Translations under genes and position numbers: made by a program
The notes under the pieces: generated by a model
Told to the model about the DNA's origin: nothing
The model's input: only the letters and a program-made list of their open reading frames with translations
The model's database searches: none
Shown here: one piece after another, positions 1-7,497 of the stretch
Position numbering within the stretch: position 1 is the stretch's first letter
Layout: each line of letters starts with the position of its first letter
Assembly: GCA_031253755.1 (NCBI GenBank)
Contig: JAIRVT010000040.1
Location: 1 to 55,559, forward strand
Reading direction: 5' to 3'
DNA length: 55,559 nucleotides
Source of the DNA: Enterobacteriaceae bacterium
GTDB lineage: Bacteria > Pseudomonadota > Gammaproteobacteria > Enterobacterales > Enterobacteriaceae

Positions 1-246
1 TTTTTTACTATCAGAGCATTGCAGAACGAATCACAGGCGCCTTTCGAGATTCAATTTTATTGCACTGATAATTATGCGGTATGCGATTGTCTTCTTGAGG
101 AAAAACATTTCAGGGGGAAGAAATTTACCCAGCGCATCAAAAGACTGAACCGGAAAACGATCGGCTATTCCAAATCCGAAGAGATGCATGACAAAGTGAT
201 AGGGACGTTCATTGAGCGTGAATACTATCTTCCAAAGGTAATCTAA
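1..246 (+). pseudogene. IS1-family transposase, C-terminal fragment
   Basis: The frame is open from the first base, so the gene enters from the left edge. The residues KHFRGKKFTQRI, then RLNRKTIGYSKS, then EEMHDKVIG match the C-terminal end of IS1 InsB-type transposases, which carry out DDE transposition. In the family about ten residues normally sit between FTQRI and the RIKRL block; here the two blocks are joined directly. That looks like a small in-frame deletion between the repeated RI-type codons. No 3' inverted repeat was recognised after the stop. I treat it as a transposase scar rather than a working element; the missing 5' part prevents certainty. Confidence 0.7.
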
Positions 247-395
247 CTATTGGGTGCATGACCATTTTTGAGATCTTCACAATCTTGATTTTGAGATAAT
301 AGTGAATCATCATGTATCATAACATGTCATAAACAATCACTTTTTTTCTTTATTTTCGAGATATCGAAAAACCTACATTTAAGGTAACTTAATAT

Positions 396-1538
396 ATGGC
401 TACATTTAATCATTTTGAAATCGGATTATTAAATCCTAGTTTTGACTCTCCTCTCGTGGATATCATAACTGAGCTAGAGTTATTGAGGCATTTACGTCTA
501 GAAATTGATGTGCATCCATCACTTTTTATTCAATTAAAAGAAATCTTTCATATGCTTGAAAGTCTTGGCTCAGCCAGAATCGAAGGCAACCATACAACCC
601 TTGCTGACTACATTGAAAGTAAAATTGAAGGAACTCAGAGCCAAGATGATCAGTTGAAAGAGATTGATAATATTGAACAAGCAATGAGCTTTATAGATGA
701 GCATTTTAAAAGTGGTGACGAAATAACAGAGCGTTTTATCAGAGAATTGCATGCTCTTGCTGTAGATAACTTACAACGTGAAGGAGATAAAACACCAGGC
801 CAATATCGTCATTATGGTGTGAGCATAGGGCAATCAGAGCATCTTCCTCCTGATAGTATAAAAGTCCCTGATTATATGAATGAATTAACCTCTTTCATTA
901 ACCGTGAGGACAGCCCTAAATACGATTTAATGAAAATAGCGCTTGCCCACCATCGCTTTGGTTGGATTCATCCTTTCACCAACGGAAACGGTCGAACAGT
1001 AAGGCTGTTAACTTACGCATTACTTATCAAATATGGGTTTAATGTTCAAGCTGGCGGCAGAGTTCTCAATCCTACAGCAGTGTTTTGCAATGATAGAAAC
1101 AAATATTATGCAATGTTGTCGCAAGCGGATCTTGGAACTCATGAAAGCCTTGAAGAATGGTGTACTTATGTATTGGGCGGCATCTCTACTGAACTAAAAA
1201 AGGTTGACCAGTTAACCAGTTTACAATTCTTAAGTCAGAAAATTTTATTTCCAGCAATAGTATTTGCCTTAGAAAAGAATGCGCTAAGCAATATTGAAGC
1301 CAAAATACTGAGAAAAGCGGTTACACTGGGCATAATTAAGGCAGGAGACTTGAAAGAGATTTTACCTGAACTTAAGCCAGCGCAAATAACATATCAAATA
1401 TCTAAACTAGTAGAACAGAAACTATTAGAGCCTATATCAGATAAAGCCAGAAGCTACACGATCAACATATCCCATTCATCTCTGATAAGAGGAGTCATTC
1501 AGTCATTGAGAAATGAAGGGTTCGTTCCTAGCTTATAG
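396..1538 (+). CDS. Fic-domain protein, class II (N-terminal inhibitory helix)
   Basis: The 380-residue protein has the Fic core [12 protein letters not shown] at residues 192-203, with the catalytic His192 and the phosphate-binding GNGR loop intact. Such proteins transfer AMP, or sometimes other phosphate groups, to hydroxyl side chains of target proteins. Residues 59-64 (S-A-R-I-E-G) match the (S/T)xxxE(G/N) inhibitory motif; Glu63 should block ATP until relieved, and its N-terminal place makes this a class II Fic protein. The C-terminal third resembles a winged-helix region, often seen in this subclass. ATG 396 follows a weak AAGGT ribosome site. It stands alone between the IS1 scar and the exporter leader, and the target is unknown. 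No antitoxin gene is adjacent, as expected for a self-inhibited class II protein. Confidence 0.88.
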   Translation: MATFNHFEIGLLNPSFDSPLVDIITELELLRHLRLEIDVHPSLFIQLKEIFHMLESLGSARIEGNHTTLADYIESKIEGTQSQDDQLKEIDNIEQAMSFIDEHFKSGDEITERFIRELHALAVDNLQREGDKTPGQYRHYGVSIGQSEHLPPDSIKVPDYMNELTSFINREDSPKYDLMKIALAHHRFGWIHPFTNGNGRTVRLLTYALLIKYGFNVQAGGRVLNPTAVFCNDRNKYYAMLSQADLGTHESLEEWCTYVLGGISTELKKVDQLTSLQFLSQKILFPAIVFALEKNALSNIEAKILRKAVTLGIIKAGDLKEILPELKPAQITYQISKLVEQKLLEPISDKARSYTINISHSSLIRGVIQSLRNEGFVPSL

Positions 1539-1660
1539 CTATCAACATTAAGCTTGGTAAAAACACGGGTAGTTTACGGAAGGCGATTCGTACAAAGATC
1601 TCCGTTGTTGATTAAATTGAATAATCGCTCCAAATACGTACAATCAATGCGTACATACAC

Positions 1661-1677
1661 CTCTAGCCAAGCTAGAG
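1661..1677 (+). promoter_or_regulatory. Short hairpin in exporter leader
   Basis: A 7-bp perfect inverted repeat (CTCTAGC, CAA loop, GCTAGAG) lies just before the leader ORF of the downstream exporter. It has no T-run, so it is not a simple terminator. It may be a transcript structure or an operator; only the symmetry is directly seen. Confidence 0.35.
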
Positions 1678-1705
1678 CCAATATTTCAGAAGTGTAGGAC
1701 CCTCT

Positions 1706-1744
1706 ATGAACGCTATCGAAAATCACCCTCTATCAGATAGATAA
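1706..1744 (+). CDS. Putative leader peptide (12 aa) for the FloR/CmlA-like exporter
   Basis: A 12-codon ORF (MNAIENHPLSDR, stop TAA) begins at ATG 1706 and is preceded by a purine-rich TAGGA. Its stop is immediately followed by a perfect 11-bp inverted repeat, and the exporter starts about 100 bp further on. cmlA-type chloramphenicol exporters are known to be induced by ribosome stalling on a short leader peptide. The geometry here suggests a comparable switch, but the peptide sequence is not one I recognise from cmlA. The call is inference from layout. Confidence 0.4.
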   Translation: MNAIENHPLSDR

Positions 1745-1779
1745 GCCGCAACAACCAACGTTTTTTCTGTTGTTGCGGC
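1745..1779 (+). promoter_or_regulatory. Attenuator-like hairpin downstream of the leader ORF
   Basis: GCCGCAACAAC (1745-1755) and GTTGTTGCGGC (1769-1779) are exact reverse complements around a 13-nt T-rich loop. The stem starts at the base after the leader stop codon and is not followed by a T-run. It does not overlap the ribosome site of the exporter (AGGAG near 1831), so simple occlusion of that site is not evident. An anti-structure or terminator role remains possible. Confidence 0.45.
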
Positions 1780-1843
1780 GTTCTCATGAACTTCTCAATT
1801 CTATGAATACGCCGCCAAATCCTTAAATTCAGGAGATGGATTC

Positions 1844-3064
1844 GTGCATTCAAAAAATTTTTTCTGGCCGTATTCTCTTACAGCCACAATATTATTGTTG
1901 TCCCCGTTCAATTTGCTCGCATCGCTGGCGATGGATATGTATCTGCCCGTCATTCCTCATATGGCGGATGCGCTTCGTACCGGAACAGGAACGATTCAGC
2001 TAACATTGACGGTATATCTGATCCTGTTAGGTGCGGGGCAGCTTGTATTTGGTCCATTGTCTGATCGGTTTGGCCGTCGCCCTGTTTTGCTTGGCGGTGG
2101 TGTTGCTTATCTTGCCGCTTCATTTATGCTCGCGGTGACCTCTTCAGCAGACGTTTTTTTAGCCTGCCGGATCATTCAGGCCAGTGGCGCTTCGGCATGT
2201 ATCGTTGCCATTTTTGCGATGGTACGCGATATCTATTCGGGACGTCAGGAAAGTAACGTCATCTATGGCTTACTCGGTGCCATACTCGCCACCGTGCCGG
2301 CAGTAGGTCCTTTGCTCGGAACACTGGTCAACACCTTGATGGGATGGCGCGCTATTTTCGGTTTATTGGGATGCTTAATGGCTGTTGCCGTTATTGTCAT
2401 CTGGACGATTTGCCCTGAAACCCGACGCAAACAAACGGCAGATTTATACTGGGCGCAGCTATTTTTACCCGTAAAGCAGCTGAACTTCTGGCTGTATACA
2501 CTGTGCTACAGTGCCGGAATGGGGAGTTTCTTCGTTTTTCTTTCAATAGCACCTTGGGTCATGACAGGCCGACAAGGGTTATCGCAGTTGAGTTTCAGCC
2601 TGCTCTTTGCTTCTGTCGCAATTGCAATGATGGTGGCTTCAAGAATGGCAGGAAGCTGGATTGTTCGGTGGGGGCTTTTGAATATGTTACGGGCAGGAAT
2701 GGGCTGCCTGATAGCAGGAGCACTGTTGTTGGTTGTTGGTGAGATATTCGCACCTGAATCGGTAGTTGGCTTTATCGGCCCAATGTGGCTTATCAGTGTC
2801 GGTATCTCGATAGCCGGCTCTGTCGCGCCGAATGGTGCGCTCCGGGGTTTCGACCATATCGCGGGGACGGCTACGGCAATTTACTTTTGCTTGGGCAGCG
2901 TACTGTTAGGTGTGATCGGAACGTTGATCATTACATTGCTATCCAACACAACGTTATCCAACACAATGTTATCCAACACAACCGTCTGGCCGATTATTGT
3001 CTATTCCCTGATGTTAGCGACAATCGTGCTTTGTCTGTCTTGCTTGGTTAAAGCCCGCGAATAG
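1844..3064 (+). CDS. MFS drug exporter, CmlA/FloR-like (DHA1, Bcr/CflA group)
   Basis: The 406-residue, 12-helix protein follows FloR/CmlA closely in pattern: PFNLLASLAMDMYLPVIP near the N-terminus, GPLSDRFGRRP as MFS motif A after helix 2, GMGSFFVF mid-protein, and GTATAIYFCLGS near the end. FloR and CmlA expel phenicol antibiotics from the cytoplasm by proton antiport; exact substrate here is inferred. The start is GTG 1844, chosen for the AGGAG six to eight bases upstream. Near the C-terminus, between the last two helices, the sequence LSNT(T/M) occurs three times, encoded by a 15-bp tandem repeat. The upstream leader ORF and hairpin suggest drug-inducible expression. Confidence 0.82.
   Translation: MHSKNFFWPYSLTATILLLSPFNLLASLAMDMYLPVIPHMADALRTGTGTIQLTLTVYLILLGAGQLVFGPLSDRFGRRPVLLGGGVAYLAASFMLAVTSSADVFLACRIIQASGASACIVAIFAMVRDIYSGRQESNVIYGLLGAILATVPAVGPLLGTLVNTLMGWRAIFGLLGCLMAVAVIVIWTICPETRRKQTADLYWAQLFLPVKQLNFWLYTLCYSAGMGSFFVFLSIAPWVMTGRQGLSQLSFSLLFASVAIAMMVASRMAGSWIVRWGLLNMLRAGMGCLIAGALLLVVGEIFAPESVVGFIGPMWLISVGISIAGSVAPNGALRGFDHIAGTATAIYFCLGSVLLGVIGTLIITLLSNTTLSNTMLSNTTVWPIIVYSLMLATIVLCLSCLVKARE
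2939..2983 (+). repeat. 15-bp tandem repeat x3 inside the exporter gene
   Basis: Three units of the form (C/T)TATCCAACACAA(C/T)(G/C) run end to end at 2939, 2954 and 2969. They add five-residue blocks LSNTT/LSNTM/LSNTT to a predicted periplasmic loop and preserve the frame. Confidence 0.85.
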
Positions 3065-3088
3065 CCGGCTCAAAGTCATTAAAAATAT

Positions 3089-3126
3089 CGCGACATGAAT
3101 GAGTTATTCTGAAAATTCATGTCGCG
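3089..3126 (-). terminator. Terminator between convergent MFS genes
   Basis: CGCGACATGAAT (3089-3100) pairs perfectly with ATTCATGTCGCG (3115-3126), 14-nt loop. On the minus strand the stem is followed by ATATTTTTAA, so it best serves the minus-strand MFS gene ending at 3185, and may also stop the plus-strand exporter. Confidence 0.6.
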
Positions 3127-3184
3127 CTCAATGGATTAAACAATATCAGTCTTATCACATTTCAAAATTGGATTTGCCATTTGC

Positions 3185-4600
3185 TCACTTCTCCACCACA
3201 ACAATTCTAGCTGATTTCTGGGCGGTCAATAGCGCCAATATTGGTGCAATAGCAAAAAGCAAAAATAACCAATGAGAGGCGGATGCAGCGCCTTCAATGC
3301 CGCCGGGCTGATAAAACCCAAATATATTGGTGATCATTCCGGCTAATGCGGCGCCAAATGCGCTGGCAAATAGTTGAATGGTTGTGATGGATGAACCGGC
3401 AATGTTTTTATCTGCATCGCTGGAAACCAGCAAAATGCGCGTCAACAAGTGCGGCCAGCCAAAACCGACACCAAACCCGAATAGCCCTAATCCCAAAATC
3501 AGCGGGAGTATGATTTGCCATTCACCGGCTGATTGATGAGGCAATATGACCAGCAATAGCAACATTCCCGCCAACATAAAGGCCGGGCCGCTGCTCACCG
3601 CAAAACGCATTTTCGCACCTTGCCAGCTGGCACTAAGTACTTCTCCGACCGTCCAGCCAATTGCTGCCATAGCAACCATATAGCCAGAGACTAAAGGCGA
3701 TTGCCCGTGCAGGATTTGCAGGAAATAGGGAACAAACATATCACCCGCCAAGCCGATGACCAAAAGTGTCATTGTTGCAAATAAGATCAGATGAGGAGAA
3801 TGCAAACTCAGGGCATTTTCAGGCAAGAGTTTCACGCGGGCCCGACGCTCATAGAAAACCAACAAAGTGACCAATACTACGGCCGTAATAATGCCGATAA
3901 TATTCATACGGATATCTTGTGACAAACTTCCTGCGGAAACGGCTAACACAGCAACGGATAACAAAATCAGCTGCACAAAAGGCAAACTCGTTTTGGTACT
4001 ATTCTGCGCCAGTTTTTTAGGCAGAACCCGATAAGCAAATAGTGCATAAAACAAAATAACCGGCAACATAATGCCAAACGCATAACGCCACGCATTCATT
4101 TCAGCAAAAATACCGCCAATCGCTGGCCCGATTAAGGTTGCGACACCCCAGACACCTGAAATCAAAGCCATCGCCCGTGGCCAAAGGGATTGTGGAAAAA
4201 CTAAATTCACCATCGAATAAGAGAGTGCGTATAATAATCCGCCACCAAGCCCCTGAATAGTTCGGCCAATCAACATCATTTTCATCGTGGGGGCTAAAGT
4301 GCAAATTAAACTTCCGATGAAAAAAATCAGCGCTGCAATCAGATAGGCATTTCTCGCACCCAATGTATTCAGCAATCTCGCTGAAAGTATGGAACCGATG
4401 ATCGATGCGACAATATACAGCGTCATATTCCAGGCATAGAGGTGCAGCCCACCGATATCATCTACCGCAGAAGGCAAAATCGTAATTGCGATCAGGCTAT
4501 AGGTAGCCATCAAACCGACACCAATTGAAAGTGCAATCGCGCTTGGTGCATTTTTACTGGAAAACAGATCCCTCCAGCGATTTTCCTCAGTTATTGTCAT
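3185..4600 (-). CDS. MFS efflux transporter, DHA2-like (14 helices)
   Basis: The 471-residue protein starts at ATG 4600 and is strongly hydrophobic throughout, with a charged N-terminal tail. Segments such as LSARLLNTLGARNAYL (motif A region) and GRTIQGLGGGLLYALSYSMV, followed by GVWGVATLIGPAIGGIFAEM (motif C-like glycine/proline pattern), mark it as a major facilitator antiporter. Length and spacing suit the 14-helix drug:proton group. It would expel a small toxic compound across the inner membrane. It is transcribed divergently from the Fe-S regulator gene at 4695 across 94 bp, so that regulator is the natural candidate for its control. The substrate is unknown. Confidence 0.8.
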   Translation of the reverse strand: MTITEENRWRDLFSSKNAPSAIALSIGVGLMATYSLIAITILPSAVDDIGGLHLYAWNMTLYIVASIIGSILSARLLNTLGARNAYLIAALIFFIGSLICTLAPTMKMMLIGRTIQGLGGGLLYALSYSMVNLVFPQSLWPRAMALISGVWGVATLIGPAIGGIFAEMNAWRYAFGIMLPVILFYALFAYRVLPKKLAQNSTKTSLPFVQLILLSVAVLAVSAGSLSQDIRMNIIGIITAVVLVTLLVFYERRARVKLLPENALSLHSPHLILFATMTLLVIGLAGDMFVPYFLQILHGQSPLVSGYMVAMAAIGWTVGEVLSASWQGAKMRFAVSSGPAFMLAGMLLLLVILPHQSAGEWQIILPLILGLGLFGFGVGFGWPHLLTRILLVSSDADKNIAGSSITTIQLFASAFGAALAGMITNIFGFYQPGGIEGAASASHWLFLLFAIAPILALLTAQKSARIVVVEK

Positions 4601-4694
4601 GATTATTATTCCGGGCTCTAGTTGAGTTGTGAAATGTCTTACGTTAAATTAAACAAGATAAATCTTGGAATAAATTACTGTCAGGTTCAACAAT

Positions 4695-5351
4695 ATGTCA
4701 AGCATTGACTTGGAAAACAGCATTATCACGCCACCATCTGTAAGTGAGCGATTATTGATGCTGTTAAAAACACAGGGTGCCATGCAAGCTGCTGATGCAG
4801 GTAAAATATTAGGCACGACGGGAGAAGCTGCCCGCCAACAATTTGTGAAACTGGCTAAAGAAGGGCTGGTTGAAGGACATTCTGAAACCAGAGGCGTCGG
4901 ACGGCCTGTCCAGCTTTGGTATTTAACGGATAAAGGCAATGACAAATTCCCTAATGCTCATGCGGAATTAACTGTCCAGATGATTACGATTATCCGCAAT
5001 CAATTGGGGGAATCGGCACTGGATTTAATCATCCAGTCGCGCGAAAAAGAAATTTCTGACAACTATAAAGCCGGGATGGAGGGCGCAACCGGGTTACAGG
5101 AAAAAATCGAGCGTCTGGTGCAAATACGCTGTCAGGAAGGCTACATGGCGCAATATTTTCCTCAGGAAGATGGCTCGATTCTGTTTGTTGAAAACCACTG
5201 TCCGATCTGTGCGGCCGCCACGATATGTCAGGGGTTTTGCCGTACTGAACTCAACATGTTTCGGAACATGCTGCACGCGCAGGTAGAAAGAACGGAATAT
5301 ATTCTCAATGGCGCCCGGCGCTGTGCTTATCGCATTTTTCCATTGGAATAG
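4695..5351 (+). CDS. SufR-like Fe-S cluster-sensing transcriptional regulator
   Basis: The 218-residue protein has an N-terminal winged helix (about residues 15-80; AMQAADAGKILGTTGEAARQ with GVGRP wing) and a C-terminal cysteine cluster: Cys169, Cys172, Cys178, Cys182 and Cys210 in NHCPICAAATICQGFC and RRCAYRI. That pattern resembles SufR and related DeoR-type regulators, which bind an iron-sulfur cluster and change DNA affinity when it is oxidised or lost. The true ligands cannot be assigned by eye. It is divergent from a 14-helix MFS gene, suggesting local control of that exporter in response to redox or iron-sulfur damage. It is not next to a suf operon, so it is unlikely to be SufR itself. 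Confidence 0.75.
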   Translation: MSSIDLENSIITPPSVSERLLMLLKTQGAMQAADAGKILGTTGEAARQQFVKLAKEGLVEGHSETRGVGRPVQLWYLTDKGNDKFPNAHAELTVQMITIIRNQLGESALDLIIQSREKEISDNYKAGMEGATGLQEKIERLVQIRCQEGYMAQYFPQEDGSILFVENHCPICAAATICQGFCRTELNMFRNMLHAQVERTEYILNGARRCAYRIFPLE

Positions 5352-5381
5352 CCCTTTGGAAGAGCCCACTGAAATAAACCC

Positions 5382-5419
5382 GATAAAACCTACACAAATG
5401 GGCGTGTGTAGGTTTTATC
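5382..5419. terminator. Bidirectional terminator between convergent genes
   Basis: GATAAAACCTACAC (5382-5395) and GTGTAGGTTTTATC (5406-5419) form a perfect 14-bp stem with a 10-nt loop. The TTTT/AAAA inside the arms gives a U-tract on either strand, fitting termination of both the regulator gene (plus) and the sulfatase gene (minus). Confidence 0.8.
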
Positions 5420-5449
5420 ATCATAAAATCAGCCAGCCGTGCTCATCCG

Positions 5450-7102
5450 TTACTGTTTTCCTGCCACCGAGAGCTGCTGATAAATATAGTGCTTATAGCT
5501 CTCCACCAACGCCTTATCCTGACAATCATCCAGCTCACCACCACACAAATGGCGCATCTTGATATTTGCCTGATAAAACGGAGGTGCCGCCAATCGTGCC
5601 CGCTCCAAAATCATGCCGCCAAGGAAAGAGATATCCGTCAGCCTGCCCGTCGTCGTGATTGGCGCACCTTGTTTCAGGTTATCCCGCAACGTAAATTGCG
5701 TCAGATGCGCTGGATCCGGCAATGAAGAAGAGTATTCGCGAAAGCGGATACTTGGCTGATGATCGCCAAAATAGAGGAAAACGGTCGGCTTATCGCGCTT
5801 GGCAACAAATTCACTGAACGCTTTGATGGCAGGATCCGATGTGGTGAGTTTTTCCATATAATGGCTGAATTTGCCGACTGCCGATGAATCTTTCAATTTA
5901 CCCGCCAACTTATAATCATCGCTGTGGCTTTCGTCATAAGGCCCGTGTTCATACATCGTCAGGGCATAAATAAAAATAGGTTTATCGGTTTCTTTCGCCA
6001 GAATCGTTTTCACGTAAGACAGCACTTCTTCTGTCTTGATCTGCCATAAATTATCATCAATGCTCGCCGGATAACCCAACTCCTGTGGCTGAATAATGCG
6101 GTCCACTCCCAGTTTCTGATAAGCATATCCGGCATGATAGGCCGATTTATTGAATGGCGTCAGAACAACGGTGTAATAACCATTCGCTTTCATGGCGCGA
6201 AACAGGCTGTTTGGCAGGTGATCAACCACAAAATAAAACACGGAATTTTTACGCGGGACGAAATCATCCGTACTTAATCCGGTCAAAACAGAGAACTCCG
6301 ACAACCATGTTCCGCCACCAAACGTCTGTACCCGAAGCGGGCTTTGGGCACGGGCTTCCGCATCATGCTGGAACATAAAAAGCGGCGGCAATAGGGTATC
6401 GGCCGGTAATTGATAAATATTCGGGTTAACCGTCGATTCCTGTAATAACACCACGATATCAGGTTTTATCGCTGATTGCGGTTCGGGCAAAGTGACGCGT
6501 TTCGCCTGTTGCAAAAAATAATCGGCTGACGTTCCGAATTGAGGGGGTTGATACTGAGCATCACGGGCTGACATCACCATATTGGACATGGTTCCGGGCC
6601 CTTTCGGTAACGAGGCCTGCCATTCGTTATGGTAAGCATTAATCGTCATATTGACATCCCAGACACCGGCTGCAATCAGTACAAGGCTCAACGCCCGCCA
6701 TTTGATCCCACGCACCGATTTTGCCTGTTTCCAGCTCAGGAACATATTGAAAATCAGCCAGACTAACATGGCTACCACAGCCAACCCGGCCAGCCAATAG
6801 TGTCCGAGCGTCCCCTGATTTGCCGGATCGAGCATAATATTCAAATCAGAAAACATCAGTGAATCTTTGTAGTAATGAATTTTTATCTGATTGAGGAATT
6901 TGATAATAATAAAGAGCGTTCCGGTCAATACGGCGGAAAACAACCAGCGGGCTGAAAGCAGAAATGTCAGCCCGAAGAGAACACTAAATACGCCAACAGA
7001 AATTAATACCGGATAGATATTAGTAATTTTTTCAAACACGATTATCAAGGATGCTATCAGCAACATCCCCAAATAAACCCCGGAGATTATCTTTTTTTTC
7101 AT
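5450..7102 (-). CDS. LTA synthase-like membrane sulfatase / phosphoglycerol transferase family protein
   Basis: The 550-residue protein begins with about five transmembrane helices (residues 5-155), followed by a large periplasmic alkaline-phosphatase-fold domain. Visible family residues are Glu222 (LLQEST), the putative nucleophile Thr265 in GGGTWLSEFS, His386 in YEHGPYD and Asp447-His448 in LYFGDHQPS, which bind the metal. Relatives transfer phosphoglycerol or phosphoethanolamine from membrane lipids onto glucans, lipids or teichoic acid. In a Gram-negative host the acceptor is not evident; OpgB-type glucan modification is one option. It is convergent with the SufR-like gene and divergent from the gene at 7498, so it is probably monocistronic. 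Confidence 0.78.
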   Translation of the reverse strand: MKKKIISGVYLGMLLIASLIIVFEKITNIYPVLISVGVFSVLFGLTFLLSARWLFSAVLTGTLFIIIKFLNQIKIHYYKDSLMFSDLNIMLDPANQGTLGHYWLAGLAVVAMLVWLIFNMFLSWKQAKSVRGIKWRALSLVLIAAGVWDVNMTINAYHNEWQASLPKGPGTMSNMVMSARDAQYQPPQFGTSADYFLQQAKRVTLPEPQSAIKPDIVVLLQESTVNPNIYQLPADTLLPPLFMFQHDAEARAQSPLRVQTFGGGTWLSEFSVLTGLSTDDFVPRKNSVFYFVVDHLPNSLFRAMKANGYYTVVLTPFNKSAYHAGYAYQKLGVDRIIQPQELGYPASIDDNLWQIKTEEVLSYVKTILAKETDKPIFIYALTMYEHGPYDESHSDDYKLAGKLKDSSAVGKFSHYMEKLTTSDPAIKAFSEFVAKRDKPTVFLYFGDHQPSIRFREYSSSLPDPAHLTQFTLRDNLKQGAPITTTGRLTDISFLGGMILERARLAAPPFYQANIKMRHLCGGELDDCQDKALVESYKHYIYQQLSVAGKQ

Positions 7103-7497
7103 ACTCGATTGTATTCCATAGATGAAAATAGTTCCGCACCAACTAATAAAAATAGCACAGCTTTTCCGGCAGCTTATACCGAAAAGAAAGCAATTTATGC
7201 AGAATATGACGCGGACGCCTAAATTTCTGATGAAAATCTGTCATCTTTATTTTTCCGTTAATAGCGCGCTATTAATGTAGATAATGTAGGATAATTATCT
7301 GCCAAACTCGAAAATGGCTCAAAAAGCAGGTAATTAAAATAATCATTAAGAGTAATATCAGGGGAATGTCCTATTATTGCTACTTTTACAATATGATATG
7401 GGGTAAATTACTCACTTTCATAAAAACAGAAGGGTAGATTTTGCATCACGATCATGATCGCTCTTCTTGGTTAACATATTGAAAATCGAAGAGACTA
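7103..7497. other. Divergent intergenic region, no gene seen
   Basis: 395 bp separate two divergent genes. It is AT-rich and must hold promoters for both, but I could not pick out convincing -35/-10 pairs by eye. No RNA gene, repeat or conserved element was recognised. Confidence 0.5.
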
